Made by a program: the position numbers and the translations under genes
Shown: positions 16,169 through 26,350 of the stretch, one piece after another
Layout: each line of letters begins with the position of its first letter
How positions within the stretch are numbered: position 1 is the first letter of the stretch
The notes under the pieces: generated by a model
What the model saw: the letters and a program-made list of their open reading frames with translations, nothing else
Told to the model about the DNA's origin: nothing
The model's database searches: none
DNA from: Aliivibrio sifiae
GTDB taxonomy: Bacteria > Pseudomonadota > Gammaproteobacteria > Enterobacterales > Vibrionaceae
Assembly (NCBI RefSeq): GCF_002954705.1
Contig: NZ_MSCO01000001.1
Span: 824,808 to 886,534 of the forward strand
DNA length: 61,727 nt
Direction: 5' to 3'

Positions 16169-18602
16169 AGCACTTCTTGGACACTACCGTCGACATCCAC
16201 TACAAATATTTTTAGTATGGCTTGGCTTAACACTTGGTGTGGCACTGCTTGTTGGTGTTCTTGCGATAAACCATCACGCTAAAAACAGTTACAGTGCGGG
16301 CGAAAAATTATTTTCAAATCCTTTTCCTAATCGTATTCGCGCTATTCAAGAAAATATCTCTATTCCTCAAGCGTTTTATATTAATTTACGTCGTGCCGGT
16401 TATACCTCTTGTATGCCTATCCAAACCTTACATTTGGAGACTGATGATGATATTGATATCTCGTTAATTGGTATCGATCCTGTCGCTTTAATGCAAATAT
16501 CGACGAATAATCTTGCTAGTACGGTCGATATGCTTGCACTCATGCATCCTCCGTTTCCTATTTTAGTGAGTCAACCCCTTGCTTCTTATTTTGGCTTGGA
16601 CGATGGCGACTCTATTACGCTGCAAAATAAATCTAAGGTTGGCCCTGTTATTATTGATAAGGCTCAACGTTTATCTGGCTCTCGAATGTTCTCTGATATT
16701 GCGTTAACTAAAATGCTAGGGCACAAATCGGGGTTTGATATTATTCTTTGTGGTGAAATGTCTGAAAGTCAGACTGACCGTTTAGAGAGAATGTTACCTA
16801 GAGGGTTGCAACTAGAAACACATAAAGAATCAGGATTAACAGCATTAACTAAAGCGTTTCATACCAATCTATTAGCGATGGGAATGCTCTCTTTTGTGGT
16901 TGGTTTATTTATCTTTTATCAAGCAATGTCGCTTTCTTTTGTTCAAAGACAGCCATTGGTTGGTACGCTTAGACAAATCGGTGTTTCGACAAAAGAACTC
17001 ATTGTAGCGATGAGCTTTGAAGTTGGTTTATGGGCGATCATTGGCTGGATAAGCGGTAACTTTTTTGGATTATTACTCGCGAATCAATTAATCCCTGCGG
17101 TATCAAACAGTTTGTACTCTTTATATAACGCTGATGTGGATTTATTGGTCACGTGGAGTTGGAGTTGGAGTTACCAAAGTCTATGGATGGCAGTTTTAGG
17201 CTGTGTTTTAGCCTGTGGTTGGCCGCTTTATCGCTTACTCAGTACAGAACCAATCCGTTTAACTGCACGTCTATCTTTAGCACGTTTTGCAGGTAAAGAG
17301 TTTCAAGTTCAAGCTATTGTGGCTTGTGTCTTTTGTATTGCTGCTTATTTAATGAATTTATTACCTCATAGCCATGAAAATGGATTTATGTTAATTGGTT
17401 TCTTAATGATCAGTGTGGGCTTGTTAACGCCTTTTATACTTTGGAAGCTTTTTGATTGGTTGTCTTATCGATTGCCATCAGCAAAAGCCCGTTGGTTTTT
17501 CTCAGATTCTGCGGCAAGTTTAAGTTATCGTGGTGTTGCAGCTATGGCCTTTATGTTGGCTCTGGCTTCTAATATTGGCGTGGAAACCATGGTCGGAAGT
17601 TTTAGAGCAACGACGAATAACTGGTTAGAGCAGCGTCTTGCTGCTGATGTTTATATTCAACCAAGTAAAGCTTCTGCGAGTAGGATCAGTTATTGGTTAG
17701 AGAAACAACCTGAAGTTGAATCGGTTTGGAGGCAATGGACCATTGATTATCAGACAGAGTATGGGAAATTAGAAATTTTAAGTACAGGATCAACCTTAGG
17801 TGAAAAAAGTGCGTTGACAATGAAGGTGGCTATCCCTGAATTTTGGTATTCACTTCATCATGAGCGAAGCGTGTTGATCAGCGAGTCGATGGCGCTGAAA
17901 TGGAATTTAAAGCCGGGGGATCATTTAGATTTACCTACGCCTATGGGGGATAATTGGAAGATTTCCGGTGTGTATTATGATTACGGTAACCCTTATAACC
18001 AATTATTACTTTCTCACCATGCTTGGCTAAAAGTTTTTGGTGGGCAAGGTAAGACAGGAATAGGGGTTGTTTTAACTGATAAGGAAAAACGGACGGAGTT
18101 GATCGGCCGGATTTTGAAAAAATACAGACTACCGATTGAGCAAGTCAGTGATAATAATAATATTCAAACTCAAGCGATGAGAGTGTTTGACCGTACCTTT
18201 ATTGTGACTGGCACCTTGGGTAATTTAACTCTCGTTATCGCTGTATTTGGGTTGTTTTTTGCCACTTTAGTTGGTGAGGTATCACGACAAAGGCAAACTG
18301 CATTATTAAGATGTTTAGGCTTATCAGGGAAAGAATTAGTATTATTAGGCGGTTTACAATTATTAATGATTGGACTGTTTACCATGTTAATTGCTTTGCC
18401 ATTGGGAATTGTGCTTTCTCAATTATTAATTGATATCGTAATGAAATATGCGTTTGGTTGGACGATGGAAATTAATTATTTTCCGCTAGAATACCTCACG
18501 ACATTTTCTTGGACATTGCTCGCTCTAACATTAGCTGGTGCGGCTACGATCTGGAGAGTGACGAAACGGCAAGCTATTGTTTCATTAAGGGAATCCTTAT
18601 AA
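16149..18602 (+). CDS. FtsX-like ABC permease (two-module, YbbP/AttFG type)
   Basis: An 817-residue membrane protein with a TM near 18-40, large extracytoplasmic domains, and FtsX-type TM bundles near 230-360 and at the C-terminus ('LVIAVFGLFFATLVGEVSRQRQTALLRCLGLSGKELV'). The duplicated layout resembles YbbP and the AttF/AttG type. It would work with the ATPase just upstream; the gene starts behind a strong GGGAGG. It ends TAATG, overlapping the start of the lipocalin-like gene. The transported or released molecule is unknown. Confidence 0.88.
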   Translation: MLFPVAKALLGHYRRHPLQIFLVWLGLTLGVALLVGVLAINHHAKNSYSAGEKLFSNPFPNRIRAIQENISIPQAFYINLRRAGYTSCMPIQTLHLETDDDIDISLIGIDPVALMQISTNNLASTVDMLALMHPPFPILVSQPLASYFGLDDGDSITLQNKSKVGPVIIDKAQRLSGSRMFSDIALTKMLGHKSGFDIILCGEMSESQTDRLERMLPRGLQLETHKESGLTALTKAFHTNLLAMGMLSFVVGLFIFYQAMSLSFVQRQPLVGTLRQIGVSTKELIVAMSFEVGLWAIIGWISGNFFGLLLANQLIPAVSNSLYSLYNADVDLLVTWSWSWSYQSLWMAVLGCVLACGWPLYRLLSTEPIRLTARLSLARFAGKEFQVQAIVACVFCIAAYLMNLLPHSHENGFMLIGFLMISVGLLTPFILWKLFDWLSYRLPSAKARWFFSDSAASLSYRGVAAMAFMLALASNIGVETMVGSFRATTNNWLEQRLAADVYIQPSKASASRISYWLEKQPEVESVWRQWTIDYQTEYGKLEILSTGSTLGEKSALTMKVAIPEFWYSLHHERSVLISESMALKWNLKPGDHLDLPTPMGDNWKISGVYYDYGNPYNQLLLSHHAWLKVFGGQGKTGIGVVLTDKEKRTELIGRILKKYRLPIEQVSDNNNIQTQAMRVFDRTFIVTGTLGNLTLVIAVFGLFFATLVGEVSRQRQTALLRCLGLSGKELVLLGGLQLLMIGLFTMLIALPLGIVLSQLLIDIVMKYAFGWTMEINYFPLEYLTTFSWTLLALTLAGAATIWRVTKRQAIVSLRESL

Positions 18603-19723
18603 TGCAGCCAAATCATATGAATAAAAGTAGTATAAGGATATCGCTTTTTATTGTCGTTCTTATTTTAGGCTCTGCGATTGCCTATTATGTGAATTGGAAA
18701 GGTGTCGATACGGAAGGGAATAATGAGATTAACTCAATTTTTGCACAGTCGAATAATTTCTATTTTAATCCTGTTCTCCCTAATTCAGGGTTAAGCTTTC
18801 CAAAAGATTATTATGAGCACGCAGGCTTTCAGCATGAAAAATGGGCAATGACGGTTAATGCCATTAATCAACGTGGTGACAGTGTTGGTATTCAATGGAC
18901 GATGTTTAGAGTTTCAAGCGATGATAGAGAAACGAAAGGGTGGCTAGACCCTCGTTTATATATCGCTAAAGTTGTGATTACAACCAAGAATAAAAAGTGG
19001 GTGGGTGAACGCTTGGCTAGAGGTGGTATTGGGCAAGCGGGCATTAACAAGCGCCCATATCGAGTGTGGATTGATGATTGGCAATGGCGAAGTTTAGGGA
19101 AGAGTCCTTTTCCTGGTTTACTGTCGGCTGTATCAAATGATTTTTCATTAAAATTATCGATTAATTCAAACAGTGATCCCATTCCATTAGGTGAAAAAGG
19201 TTACTCTAAAAAGCACGATTTGCTTCCAATTGCTTCTTATGAATACATTGTTCCCTTTCTTACTGTGCGTGGAAATATTATGTTAGGTAATGAGGTCTAT
19301 ACGATTTCTGGCAGGGCGATCTTAGAGCATGAATGGGCAAGCGGATTTTTAGACGAGTACCAGCAAGGATGGGATTGGTTTATTATTAATTTAGACCAGA
19401 ATCGTAAGTTATTAGTTACGCAGTATAGACATACGGGTCAAATGCCATATAAATATGGTGCTTTATTATATAAAAATGGTAATTCTGTAGCGTTAGATGA
19501 TTCTGATTTTACACTACAAACGTTACCTGCTCGGGAGTTAAGTAATGGGCGCAAATTGCCATTAGAATGGATAATCAATGTTCCAAAATATAATATTAAT
19601 TTAACAACACAAGTAGTAAGAAACGAGCAGTGGCTCGATACGCATATTCCTTATTGGCAAGGGCCGATAACTACGACTGGTTCTAATGAAGCTACGGGGT
19701 TTATGCAATTAACAGGGTATTGA
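18602..19723 (+). CDS. AttH/CrtC-like lipocalin-domain protein
   Basis: About 373 residues. An N-terminal membrane anchor or signal (SIRISLFIVVLILGSAIAYY) precedes a large extracytoplasmic domain with 'DYYEHAGFQHEKWAMTVN', 'GRAILEHEWASG' and 'GWDWFIINLDQNRKLLVTQYR'. These match the AttH/CrtC (hydroxyneurosporene synthase-like) family, a double-lipocalin fold. The family name comes from a carotenoid hydratase, but homologues next to FtsX-type ABC genes are thought to bind a lipid-like ligand. The start was set at the TAATG overlap; no carotenoid genes are near. Confidence 0.8.
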   Translation: MQPNHMNKSSIRISLFIVVLILGSAIAYYVNWKGVDTEGNNEINSIFAQSNNFYFNPVLPNSGLSFPKDYYEHAGFQHEKWAMTVNAINQRGDSVGIQWTMFRVSSDDRETKGWLDPRLYIAKVVITTKNKKWVGERLARGGIGQAGINKRPYRVWIDDWQWRSLGKSPFPGLLSAVSNDFSLKLSINSNSDPIPLGEKGYSKKHDLLPIASYEYIVPFLTVRGNIMLGNEVYTISGRAILEHEWASGFLDEYQQGWDWFIINLDQNRKLLVTQYRHTGQMPYKYGALLYKNGNSVALDDSDFTLQTLPARELSNGRKLPLEWIINVPKYNINLTTQVVRNEQWLDTHIPYWQGPITTTGSNEATGFMQLTGY

Positions 19724-19766
19724 TACAAGGACGGTATTATCGATGCGAATAAATAAGAGTATAGTG

Positions 19767-19797
19767 GTGAATACTTCGGTATTTCCGAACTATTCAC
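19767..19797 (+). promoter_or_regulatory. Hairpin upstream of nhaA
   Basis: GTGAATACTTCGG and CCGAACTATTCAC pair with one C-C mismatch around a TATTT loop. No U-tract follows, so a simple terminator is unlikely; a leader structure or operator is possible. A TATAAT at 19864-19869 lies nearer the gene. Confidence 0.35.
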
Positions 19798-19888
19798 TCT
19801 GAACAAGCGATTATTCTTGATCTTAAACAACGGGTAGACTTTCTTTTTCGTTTTTCCGTAAACTATAATTATAAGTGAAGGACATCTT

Positions 19889-21034
19889 ATGAGTGATGTT
19901 ATTAAGAATTTTTTTAAACTAGAATCCGCCGGTGGGATTCTATTAGTGATTGCAGCGGCGATCGCAATGATGATTGCAAACTCTTCTTTTGCTCCAATGT
20001 ACGATACTTTTTTACATACCTATATTGGTGGTATGTCTGTTTCGCATTGGATTAATGATGGTTTGATGGCTATCTTCTTCTTCCTTATTGGTTTAGAAGT
20101 AAAAAGAGAGCTACTTGAAGGTGCTTTAAAATCTAAAGAAACGGCTATCTTCCCTGCAATTGCTGCAGTGGGCGGTATGCTTGCACCAGCACTGGTTTAT
20201 GTCGTATTTAATATGAGTGATCCAGAAGCGCTTTCTGGTTGGGCTATTCCTGCAGCAACGGACATTGCGTTTGCTTTAGGTATTATGGCATTACTTGGTA
20301 ATCGTGTCCCTGTGAGCTTAAAAGTATTCTTACTTGCTCTAGCAATTATTGATGACCTTGGTGTTGTGGTAATTATTGCCTTCTTCTATACGAGTGATCT
20401 ATCTATCTTAGCGCTTGTGATTGGCTTTATTATGACAGGGATTCTATTCTTACTAAACGCGAAGCACGTATCGAAGATCCGTTGGTATTTATTGGTTGGC
20501 TTTATCTTGTGGGTAAGTGTACTTCAATCTGGTGTTCACGCTACCTTAGCTGGTGTTGTTCTTGGTTTTGCTATTCCACTCAAAGGTAACAAAGGCGAAC
20601 GTTCTCCATTGAAACACATGGAACATGCATTACATCCATATGTTGCATTTGCTATTTTACCCTTGTTTGCATTTGCTAATGCGGGTATTTCATTAGAAGG
20701 CGTATCATTAGACAGTTTAACAACAACGTTACCATTAGGTGTTGCGTTAGGTCTGTTCCTTGGTAAACCATTAGGTATCTTTAGCTTTAGTTATGTTGCT
20801 GTGAAATCAGGGGTTGCTAAGCTACCTAAAGGCGTAAACATGAAGCATATCTTCGCGGTTTCAGTTCTTTGTGGTATTGGTTTTACAATGTCGATCTTTA
20901 TCTCATCACTGGCGTTTGGTGGTGTGAATCCTGAGTTTGATAAGCTCGCTCGACTGGGCATCTTGATGGGGTCTACTCTAGCAGCAGTGGTTGGTTATGT
21001 TCTATTGCACATTAGCCTACCTAAAAAAGCATAA
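19889..21034 (+). CDS. nhaA: Na+/H+ antiporter NhaA
   Basis: A 381-residue, 12-TM inner-membrane antiporter that expels Na+/Li+ for 2 H+ at alkaline pH. Conserved features include '[21 protein letters not shown]', '[18 protein letters not shown]', '[11 protein letters not shown]' and the ion-binding pair Asp155-Asp156 in '[10 protein letters not shown]' (Asp163/164 in E. coli). An AAGGA lies upstream of the ATG. It is monocistronic with a terminator just after. No nhaR is present nearby. Confidence 0.95.
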   Translation: MSDVIKNFFKLESAGGILLVIAAAIAMMIANSSFAPMYDTFLHTYIGGMSVSHWINDGLMAIFFFLIGLEVKRELLEGALKSKETAIFPAIAAVGGMLAPALVYVVFNMSDPEALSGWAIPAATDIAFALGIMALLGNRVPVSLKVFLLALAIIDDLGVVVIIAFFYTSDLSILALVIGFIMTGILFLLNAKHVSKIRWYLLVGFILWVSVLQSGVHATLAGVVLGFAIPLKGNKGERSPLKHMEHALHPYVAFAILPLFAFANAGISLEGVSLDSLTTTLPLGVALGLFLGKPLGIFSFSYVAVKSGVAKLPKGVNMKHIFAVSVLCGIGFTMSIFISSLAFGGVNPEFDKLARLGILMGSTLAAVVGYVLLHISLPKKA

Positions 21035-21056
21035 TGAATCGTTAAGTTAAAATAGG

Positions 21057-21083
21057 TACCTCGCTTAGGCGGGGTATTTTTTT
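21057..21083 (+). terminator. nhaA terminator
   Basis: TACCTCGC, TTAG, GCGGGGTA, then seven T residues (one G-U pair). Confidence 0.8.
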
Positions 21084-21117
21084 GTCTAAGTTAATATTGT
21101 GCGGCTAAACGCTAGAC

Positions 21118-21146
21118 AAAAAAAAGCCCAAACAAATGAATGGGCA
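21118..21146 (-). terminator. Leftward terminator-like hairpin 1
   Basis: On the minus strand GCCCATTCATTTGTTTGGGC is followed by an uninterrupted T run. There is no leftward gene upstream, so it may end a small RNA. Confidence 0.5.
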
Positions 21147-21306
21147 AAAGGAATATAGGAATTATGAAAAAGCTATGCAGTTGATAATAAAAAAACTTGG
21201 CGGCCTGCTAAATTTCAATCATTAATCATCAACGGGTACTTATTCAGACTTACGATATTTAAGTTAGTTCAACTTTTTTATGTTTCTTTTTTATAATGAC
21301 TAAAAA

Positions 21307-21351
21307 AGAAAAACCCGTTATCTATAAGCGCTAAAAGCGAGATAACGGGTT
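21307..21351 (-). terminator. Leftward terminator-like hairpin 2
   Basis: AACCCGTTATCT (21312-21323) pairs perfectly with AGATAACGGGTT (21340-21351). An inner CGCT/AGCG can extend it. The T-rich tail is on the minus strand only. Confidence 0.5.
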
Positions 21352-21490
21352 ACTTGAATCAATCAAGAAAAAGCAGTGGAATTATGAACATAACATCAGA
21401 CTTCACTTTATTTAGATAGTTCAAAAAAATACGAAGATAATGCTATTTTTTATTAAAATATATTCTGACACCTCCAACCACTCACTATTT

Positions 21491-21505
21491 TGACAAAAAT
21501 TGTCA
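21491..21505. promoter_or_regulatory. Palindrome in the fabV promoter region
   Basis: TGACAA, AAA, TTGTCA is a perfect dyad, and its left arm can also serve as a TTGACA -35 box. It lies about 70 bp before the fabV start and may be an operator. The cognate regulator is not identified. Confidence 0.4.
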
Positions 21506-21571
21506 TAAATGGGATGCGAACTGGATAAGAACCTTTTATCCTAGAGGTAATTATTAAAAGGAAAGTTGAAC

Positions 21572-22774
21572 ATGATCATCAAACCTAGAATTCGTGGATT
21601 CATTTGTACAACCACTCACCCAGTTGGTTGTGAGAACAACGTGAAAGAGCAAATCGCCCTAACTAAAGCGCAAGGCCCAATTGTTAATGCACCAAAGCGT
21701 GTATTAGTTGTGGGTTCTTCAAGTGGCTATGGTCTTTCTTCTCGCATTACTGCTGCGTTTGGTGGCGGTGCATCAACTATCGGTGTTTTCTTTGAGAAAG
21801 CGGCGACAGAGAAAAAACCAGGTACTGCAGGTTGGTATAATTCGGCTGCTTTTGACAAGCTTGCTAAAGAAGAAGGTCTTTACTCAAAAAGTTTGAATGG
21901 CGATGCTTTCTCTAATGAAGCAAAACAGAAAACGATCGACTTAATCAAAGAAGACTTAGGTCAGATTGATATGGTGGTTTACTCTCTGGCTTCTCCAGTA
22001 CGTAAAATGCCTGAAACGGGTGAAGTTATTCGTTCTTCACTAAAACCAATTGGTGAAACGTATACTGCAACTGCTGTTGATACAAATAAAGATGCGATTA
22101 TTGAAGCATCGGTTGAGCCAGCAACAGAGCAAGAAATCCAAGATACTGTAACGGTAATGGGCGGTGAAGATTGGGAATTATGGATGAATGCATTATCTGA
22201 TGCAGGCGTTCTGGCTGATGGTTGTAAAACTGTTGCTTATAGCTACATCGGTACTGAGCTTACATGGCCTATCTACTGGGATGGCGCGCTAGGTAAAGCG
22301 AAGATGGATTTAGATCGCGCAGCGACAGCGCTAAACGAGAAATTGTCTGCGACAGGTGGCACTGCAAATGTTGCTGTTCTTAAATCAGTTGTAACTCAAG
22401 CAAGTTCAGCTATCCCTGTTATGCCTCTTTATATCGCAATGGTATTTAAGAAAATGCGTGAAGAAGGCGTACATGAAGGTTGCCAAGAGCAAATCCTACG
22501 TATGTTTAGCCAACGTTTATATAAAGAAGATGGTTCAGTTCCTGAAGTTGATGACCAAAACCGTCTACGTTTAGATGATTGGGAATTACGTGAAGACATT
22601 CAAAAGCATTGTCGTGAGTTATGGCCTCAAGTAACGACTGAGAACCTAAAAGACTTAACTGATTACGTTGAATATAAAGAAGAGTTCTTAAAACTGTTTG
22701 GTTTTGGCGTTGATGGTGTTGATTACGACGCAGACGTAAACCCAATTGTTGAGTTTGATGTTGCTGATATCTAA
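21572..22774 (+). CDS. fabV: Enoyl-ACP reductase FabV
   Basis: A 400-residue SDR-superfamily enzyme that reduces trans-2-enoyl-ACP with NADH in the last step of fatty-acid elongation. It is the triclosan-resistant alternative to FabI. Features include '[21 protein letters not shown]', an NAD site around '[15 protein letters not shown]', and Tyr235-x8-Lys244 ([10 protein letters not shown]), the family's catalytic pair. The ATG at 21572 has AAGGAA 8 nt upstream; the longer TTG start is unlikely. It is monocistronic with a bidirectional terminator downstream. Confidence 0.96.
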   Translation: MIIKPRIRGFICTTTHPVGCENNVKEQIALTKAQGPIVNAPKRVLVVGSSSGYGLSSRITAAFGGGASTIGVFFEKAATEKKPGTAGWYNSAAFDKLAKEEGLYSKSLNGDAFSNEAKQKTIDLIKEDLGQIDMVVYSLASPVRKMPETGEVIRSSLKPIGETYTATAVDTNKDAIIEASVEPATEQEIQDTVTVMGGEDWELWMNALSDAGVLADGCKTVAYSYIGTELTWPIYWDGALGKAKMDLDRAATALNEKLSATGGTANVAVLKSVVTQASSAIPVMPLYIAMVFKKMREEGVHEGCQEQILRMFSQRLYKEDGSVPEVDDQNRLRLDDWELREDIQKHCRELWPQVTTENLKDLTDYVEYKEEFLKLFGFGVDGVDYDADVNPIVEFDVADI

Positions 22775-22810
22775 TTAATGCCCTTGAGGTAATTAATTAC
22801 AGATAAAATA

Positions 22811-22846
22811 AAGCCCCAGAGTGAATTATCATTCTGGGGTTTTTTA
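22811..22846. terminator. Bidirectional terminator fabV / ybjL
   Basis: AAGCCCCAGA pairs with TCTGGGGTTTTTT around an AT-rich loop, between convergent genes. Confidence 0.85.
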
Positions 22847-22897
22847 TTGGCTATGGATTATTATACCAATTTCATTAATGGCATCAGTATAAATTAG

Positions 22898-24580
22898 TTA
22901 AGCCAGTAAGATCATTATAGTACCAGCAACGGTCATCAAGATATTAGCGATGGCATAAGTACCTGCATAACCAAGCGCAGGGATTGTACTGCGTGCGTGT
23001 TCATTTACAACATCCATTGCTGGGCCACACGTACGAGCACCAATGATGGCACCTATCAGCAATGCGCGGTTCATATTTAAAATATAAGCACCAACAAGAT
23101 AGGCAAGTATTACAGGAACGACACTGACAATGAGAGCAGCCGCTAATACTTTTAAACCATCTTCAGAGAAGTATTCAACAATGTTACCACCAGCGCTAAG
23201 ACCAATGCCAACCATGAAAACCAGTAAACCAAGGTTTTTGGTCATATTAAGAGCTCCTTGAGGTACATAACCAAAAGTAGGGTGATTTGCTCTTAAAAAG
23301 CCTAAGGTGATACCAGAGATCAATAAGCCAACTGCATTACCTAAACCAAAAGTAACTTGCCCAAAGCTCATGGTGATCATGCCGAACATAATGCCAAGAA
23401 TAAAGAAACTACAGAAAGCTAATAAATCTGAAACCTGGCTGTGTATAGAGATGAAACCAATCTTATCGGCAATATGATGAACTTTGCTTTTTTCACCGCT
23501 GACTTGAAGAATGTCCCCTTTAGCTAACACGATATCATGTTCAATTGGCATTTCAATTTGAGCACGAACAACACGGTTTAAGAAGCAGCCGTATTCTGAA
23601 AGGTTTAATTCCGAAAGACGTTTACCTGCAATATTGTCATTTTTTACAACAATTTCTTCTTCCGCGATACGTAGATCTAATAGGTTGCGGTCAAATACTT
23701 CTTTACCGTTTCTAAAGCTTGGATCCAAACGAGCATGACTATCTGGGTAACCTACTAAAGCAATTTCATCACTTTGTTGAAGGATATAGTCGCCATCTGG
23801 GTTAGCAAGAATACCATTGCGACGAATACGCTCAATGTGACAACCAGTTTGACGGTGAATACCGAGCTCGCGGAGATTTTTTCCATCAGTCCAATCGATT
23901 AGTTCTTGCCCAACACGATAAGCTCGAATGATTGGTAAATAGACTTTTCGTTGACCTGCGCTGCCTATACCACGTTCCTGAGCAATTTGCATTGCACTGT
24001 CTTGTAGGTTTTGTTTTTGTAACTGTGGAAGTAATCGAGCTAATAAAATTAAGCTTGTTAAACCAATAAGATAAGAGAAAGCATAACCGACACTGAGGTT
24101 ATCAATTACTTTACTGAAATCGACACCTTCAGGCAAAACGGCTAAACCTGAATTTAAGGCATCTTTTGCACCCACTAACACTGGCGTTGCAGTCAGAGCG
24201 CCTGCCATCATTCCAGTAGAAAGACCGTAGTCTAATTTGAAGTAATGATCGATTAAGAAACTAAGAGAAATTGCAGAGATTAAGACAACTAATACAAGCA
24301 ATAAATAATGCTTACCGTCACGAAGGAATATACCAAAGAAGTTTGGACCAGCTTCAATGCCAACACAAAAAATAAACAGCATGAAACCAATATTGAGTGA
24401 ATCAGCAGTAAAGGTATAGCCGAGACTTCCCATAAATAGGGCGGTGATAAGAACACCAATAGAGCTGCCTAATTGAAAGCTACCGATTTTAACTTTAGCG
24501 ATAAATAAGCCAAGAGCGAGAACAACGAATAAAAGTAATATATCGTTTTGCGATAACAAGGTCGCAACATCAATGTTCAC
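22898..24580 (-). CDS. ybjL: YbjL-like AspT/YidE-family transporter
   Basis: A 560-residue inner-membrane protein with two blocks of about five TM helices (1-195 and 385-560). They flank two central RCK_C/TrkA_C regulatory domains (about 205-375, e.g. '[21 protein letters not shown]' and '[20 protein letters not shown]'). Conserved 'GIEAGPNFF' and '[12 protein letters not shown]' match the aspartate:alanine exchanger family. E. coli YbjL (561 aa) has the same length and also lies near grxA. The substrate is unknown. Confidence 0.88.
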   Translation of the reverse strand: MNIDVATLLSQNDILLLFVVLALGLFIAKVKIGSFQLGSSIGVLITALFMGSLGYTFTADSLNIGFMLFIFCVGIEAGPNFFGIFLRDGKHYLLLVLVVLISAISLSFLIDHYFKLDYGLSTGMMAGALTATPVLVGAKDALNSGLAVLPEGVDFSKVIDNLSVGYAFSYLIGLTSLILLARLLPQLQKQNLQDSAMQIAQERGIGSAGQRKVYLPIIRAYRVGQELIDWTDGKNLRELGIHRQTGCHIERIRRNGILANPDGDYILQQSDEIALVGYPDSHARLDPSFRNGKEVFDRNLLDLRIAEEEIVVKNDNIAGKRLSELNLSEYGCFLNRVVRAQIEMPIEHDIVLAKGDILQVSGEKSKVHHIADKIGFISIHSQVSDLLAFCSFFILGIMFGMITMSFGQVTFGLGNAVGLLISGITLGFLRANHPTFGYVPQGALNMTKNLGLLVFMVGIGLSAGGNIVEYFSEDGLKVLAAALIVSVVPVILAYLVGAYILNMNRALLIGAIIGARTCGPAMDVVNEHARSTIPALGYAGTYAIANILMTVAGTIMILLA

Positions 24581-24674
24581 TGTATTTTGCCTGAAATATG
24601 GAAGAAGAAAATGTGATGTAAGTCTAACTTAAAAATGGCTAATGTATAACCATATTTATAAATAAAATGAAAAA

Positions 24675-24701
24675 AAATCACCGCTAAAGAGCGGTGATTT
24701 A
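24675..24701 (-). terminator. grxA terminator
   Basis: AATCACCGCT, a short loop, AGCGGTGATT, with a run of T residues on the minus strand. Confidence 0.8.
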
Positions 24702-24725
24702 AAATACATTGGTATAGGCTATAGA

Positions 24726-24989
24726 TTAATCAAAAAGGCCTAGGTTTTCTTTTGCATACGCTTCAAATTCTGTACAGCCACCAATATGGTCTTGGCCGAT
24801 GAAAATTTGAGGAACAGTATCAACAGGCTTACCTACTGTTTTTTCTAAATCTGCTTTTGAAATCCCTTCTGCATGAATATCTACATAGCGGTAGTTAAAA
24901 TCTTCACGTTTTTCTTTTAGTGTTTCAGCATGCTCCTTTGCACGAACACAGAATGGACAGCCAGGACGACCAAAAATTACAACAAACAT
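24726..24989 (-). CDS. grxA: Glutaredoxin 1
   Basis: An 87-residue cytosolic thiol-disulfide oxidoreductase using glutathione. The active site is Cys11-Pro-Phe-Cys14 (E. coli has CPYC), with cis-Pro in 'TVPQIFIGQDHIGG'. It reduces ribonucleotide reductase and PAPS reductase. The length matches E. coli GrxA (85). It is transcribed as a single gene ahead of a clear terminator; the upstream 150 bp show no OxyR site that I can assert. Confidence 0.95.
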   Translation of the reverse strand: MFVVIFGRPGCPFCVRAKEHAETLKEKREDFNYRYVDIHAEGISKADLEKTVGKPVDTVPQIFIGQDHIGGCTEFEAYAKENLGLFD

Positions 24990-25162
24990 AGCTTTACTCC
25001 AAATAGTAAGGGATGCGTATTACTCGCAATCAATAGGTACACTATGCCTGTTGATGTAAACAAAGTAAAGATGGTTTTGCCTCTTTGATTAATAGTTAAA
25101 ACCTATCGGTTAGTCTGTTTGATTATAAGGAAGGAAAATGAATGAAATCAATAAGCTTTATA

Positions 25163-25193
25163 AAAAAAGAACCAGCAAATTGGCCAGTTCTTA
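25163..25193 (-). terminator. hexR terminator
   Basis: On the minus strand AAGAACTGGC pairs with GCTGGTTCTT (two G-U pairs), followed by seven T residues. Confidence 0.75.
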
Positions 25194-25219
25194 AGGTACA
25201 GTAGGATACTAAAAAGAAA

Positions 25220-26074
25220 TCAGTGTGAATTATCTTTTTCGTAGCGAGAGTCTTTAAGTGCATCTTTAACACGTTTCAAATTATCTCTAAAGCCAGCCCC
25301 ACGACGTAATGTAAAGCCCGTAGCTAATACATCAATCACTGTCATTTGTACGACACGACTTGCCATTGGCATATAAACATCAGTATCTTCTGGAACATCT
25401 AAACAAATCGCAAGTGACGCCATTTTTTCAAGGGGGGAGTCTTTCGCTGTAATTGCGATAACTGTTGCGCCGTTTGATTTCGCAAGTTCTGCTACTTCAA
25501 CTAAGCTTTTTGTGCGTCCAGTATGAGAAATTAGTACAACAACATCGTTTTCTGTACTGTTAATACAACTCATTCGTTGCATTACAATGTCATCAAAACA
25601 AGTGATTGGAATATTGAAGCGGAAGAACTTATTCATTGCATCATGAGCAACAGAAGCGGACGCTCCAAGACCAAAAAATGAAATCTTTTTTGCTTGAGTT
25701 AATAGATCAACGGCACGATTTACTTGCATAGGATCTAAGCTATTTTTAGCGACATCTAAACAAGCCATTGTTGATTCGAAAATTTTATGAGTATAGGCAT
25801 CTGGGCCGTCATTTTCTTCAACATTACGGTTCACATAAGGTGTACCATTTGCCAAGCTTTGTGCTAAATGAAGTTTGAAGTCAGGGAAGCCTTTTGTATC
25901 TAGTCGACGACAGAAGCGGTTAACAGTAGGCTCACTGACATCTGCCATTTTAGCTAAGGTAGCAATACTAGAGTGGATGGCTGTTTGTGGTGAAGCCATG
26001 ATAACTTCAGCTACTTTGCGCTCTGACTTACTGAAGTTGTCTAAATTGTTTTGTATCTTCTCAATGGTATTCAT
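25220..26074 (-). CDS. hexR: HexR, RpiR-family regulator of central carbon metabolism
   Basis: A 284-residue DNA-binding protein. The N-terminal HTH_6 domain (1-77) includes 'MADVSEPTVNRFCRRLDTKGFPDFKL'. The SIS sugar-phosphate domain (about 120-260) has 'GLGASASVAHDAMNKFFRF' and 'VVVLISHTGRTKSLVEVA'. It senses KDPG and, in gammaproteobacteria, represses glycolytic/ED genes and activates gluconeogenic ones. The internal ATG at 26074 (MNTIEKIQ, as in E. coli) was chosen over the ATG at 26122. HexR-like boxes are seen in this window before gapA, adhE, lysO and hexR. Confidence 0.95.
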   Translation of the reverse strand: MNTIEKIQNNLDNFSKSERKVAEVIMASPQTAIHSSIATLAKMADVSEPTVNRFCRRLDTKGFPDFKLHLAQSLANGTPYVNRNVEENDGPDAYTHKIFESTMACLDVAKNSLDPMQVNRAVDLLTQAKKISFFGLGASASVAHDAMNKFFRFNIPITCFDDIVMQRMSCINSTENDVVVLISHTGRTKSLVEVAELAKSNGATVIAITAKDSPLEKMASLAICLDVPEDTDVYMPMASRVVQMTVIDVLATGFTLRRGAGFRDNLKRVKDALKDSRYEKDNSH

Positions 26075-26210
26075 ATGCGCTCTTCTACATTTGTTTGCTA
26101 TAGCCTTAGCCAGAGTAATCATGATTTACTCTGGTTAAAGCTATAAATATTCGAGTTAATCTAAGTATATACGTTTGTGTTGCTTGTCTCTAACAAATGC
26201 CCTTCTTGAT

Positions 26211-26225
26211 TGTATTTTTATAACA
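26211..26225. promoter_or_regulatory. Weak HexR-like box upstream of hexR
   Basis: TGTATTTTTATAACA matches the consensus TGTAATNNNATTACA at 10 of 12 defined positions. It lies 137 bp before the hexR start, so autoregulation is possible. The rest of 26075-26402 holds the panP terminator and AT-rich DNA. Confidence 0.35.
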
Positions 26226-26350
26226 ATAGTATGACAGAACTCTAAAAATACTTTCCAAATTGAAAGTGTTTTTTTTATAAATACGAGATTATCGTTATTT
26301 TTCTAGAATTTGTGTGATTAAATTTCAGACTTGAAGGAACATAATTACAA

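Larger units (their letters stand above)
21084..21571. other. Gene-free stretch between nhaA and fabV with two leftward hairpins
   Basis: No credible ORF is seen. Two hairpins carry U-tracts only when read leftwards: about 21118-21146 (GCCCATTCATTTGTTTGGGC then T9) and 21307-21351 (12-bp stem then T-rich). Each is preceded, in that direction, by a similar CATAATTCC tract. This suggests one or two small RNAs on the minus strand, with no promoter that I can defend. Confidence 0.4.

Noticed and set aside
15497-18602. Calling the ABC pair LolDE or MacB
   Set aside because: The permease is a separate 817-residue two-module protein, unlike LolC/E (about 400) or the fused MacB.
22860-22897. Third copy of the palindromic repeat near ybjL
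   Set aside because: Only the left arm (TATACCAAT) is convincing; the right arm is too degraded.
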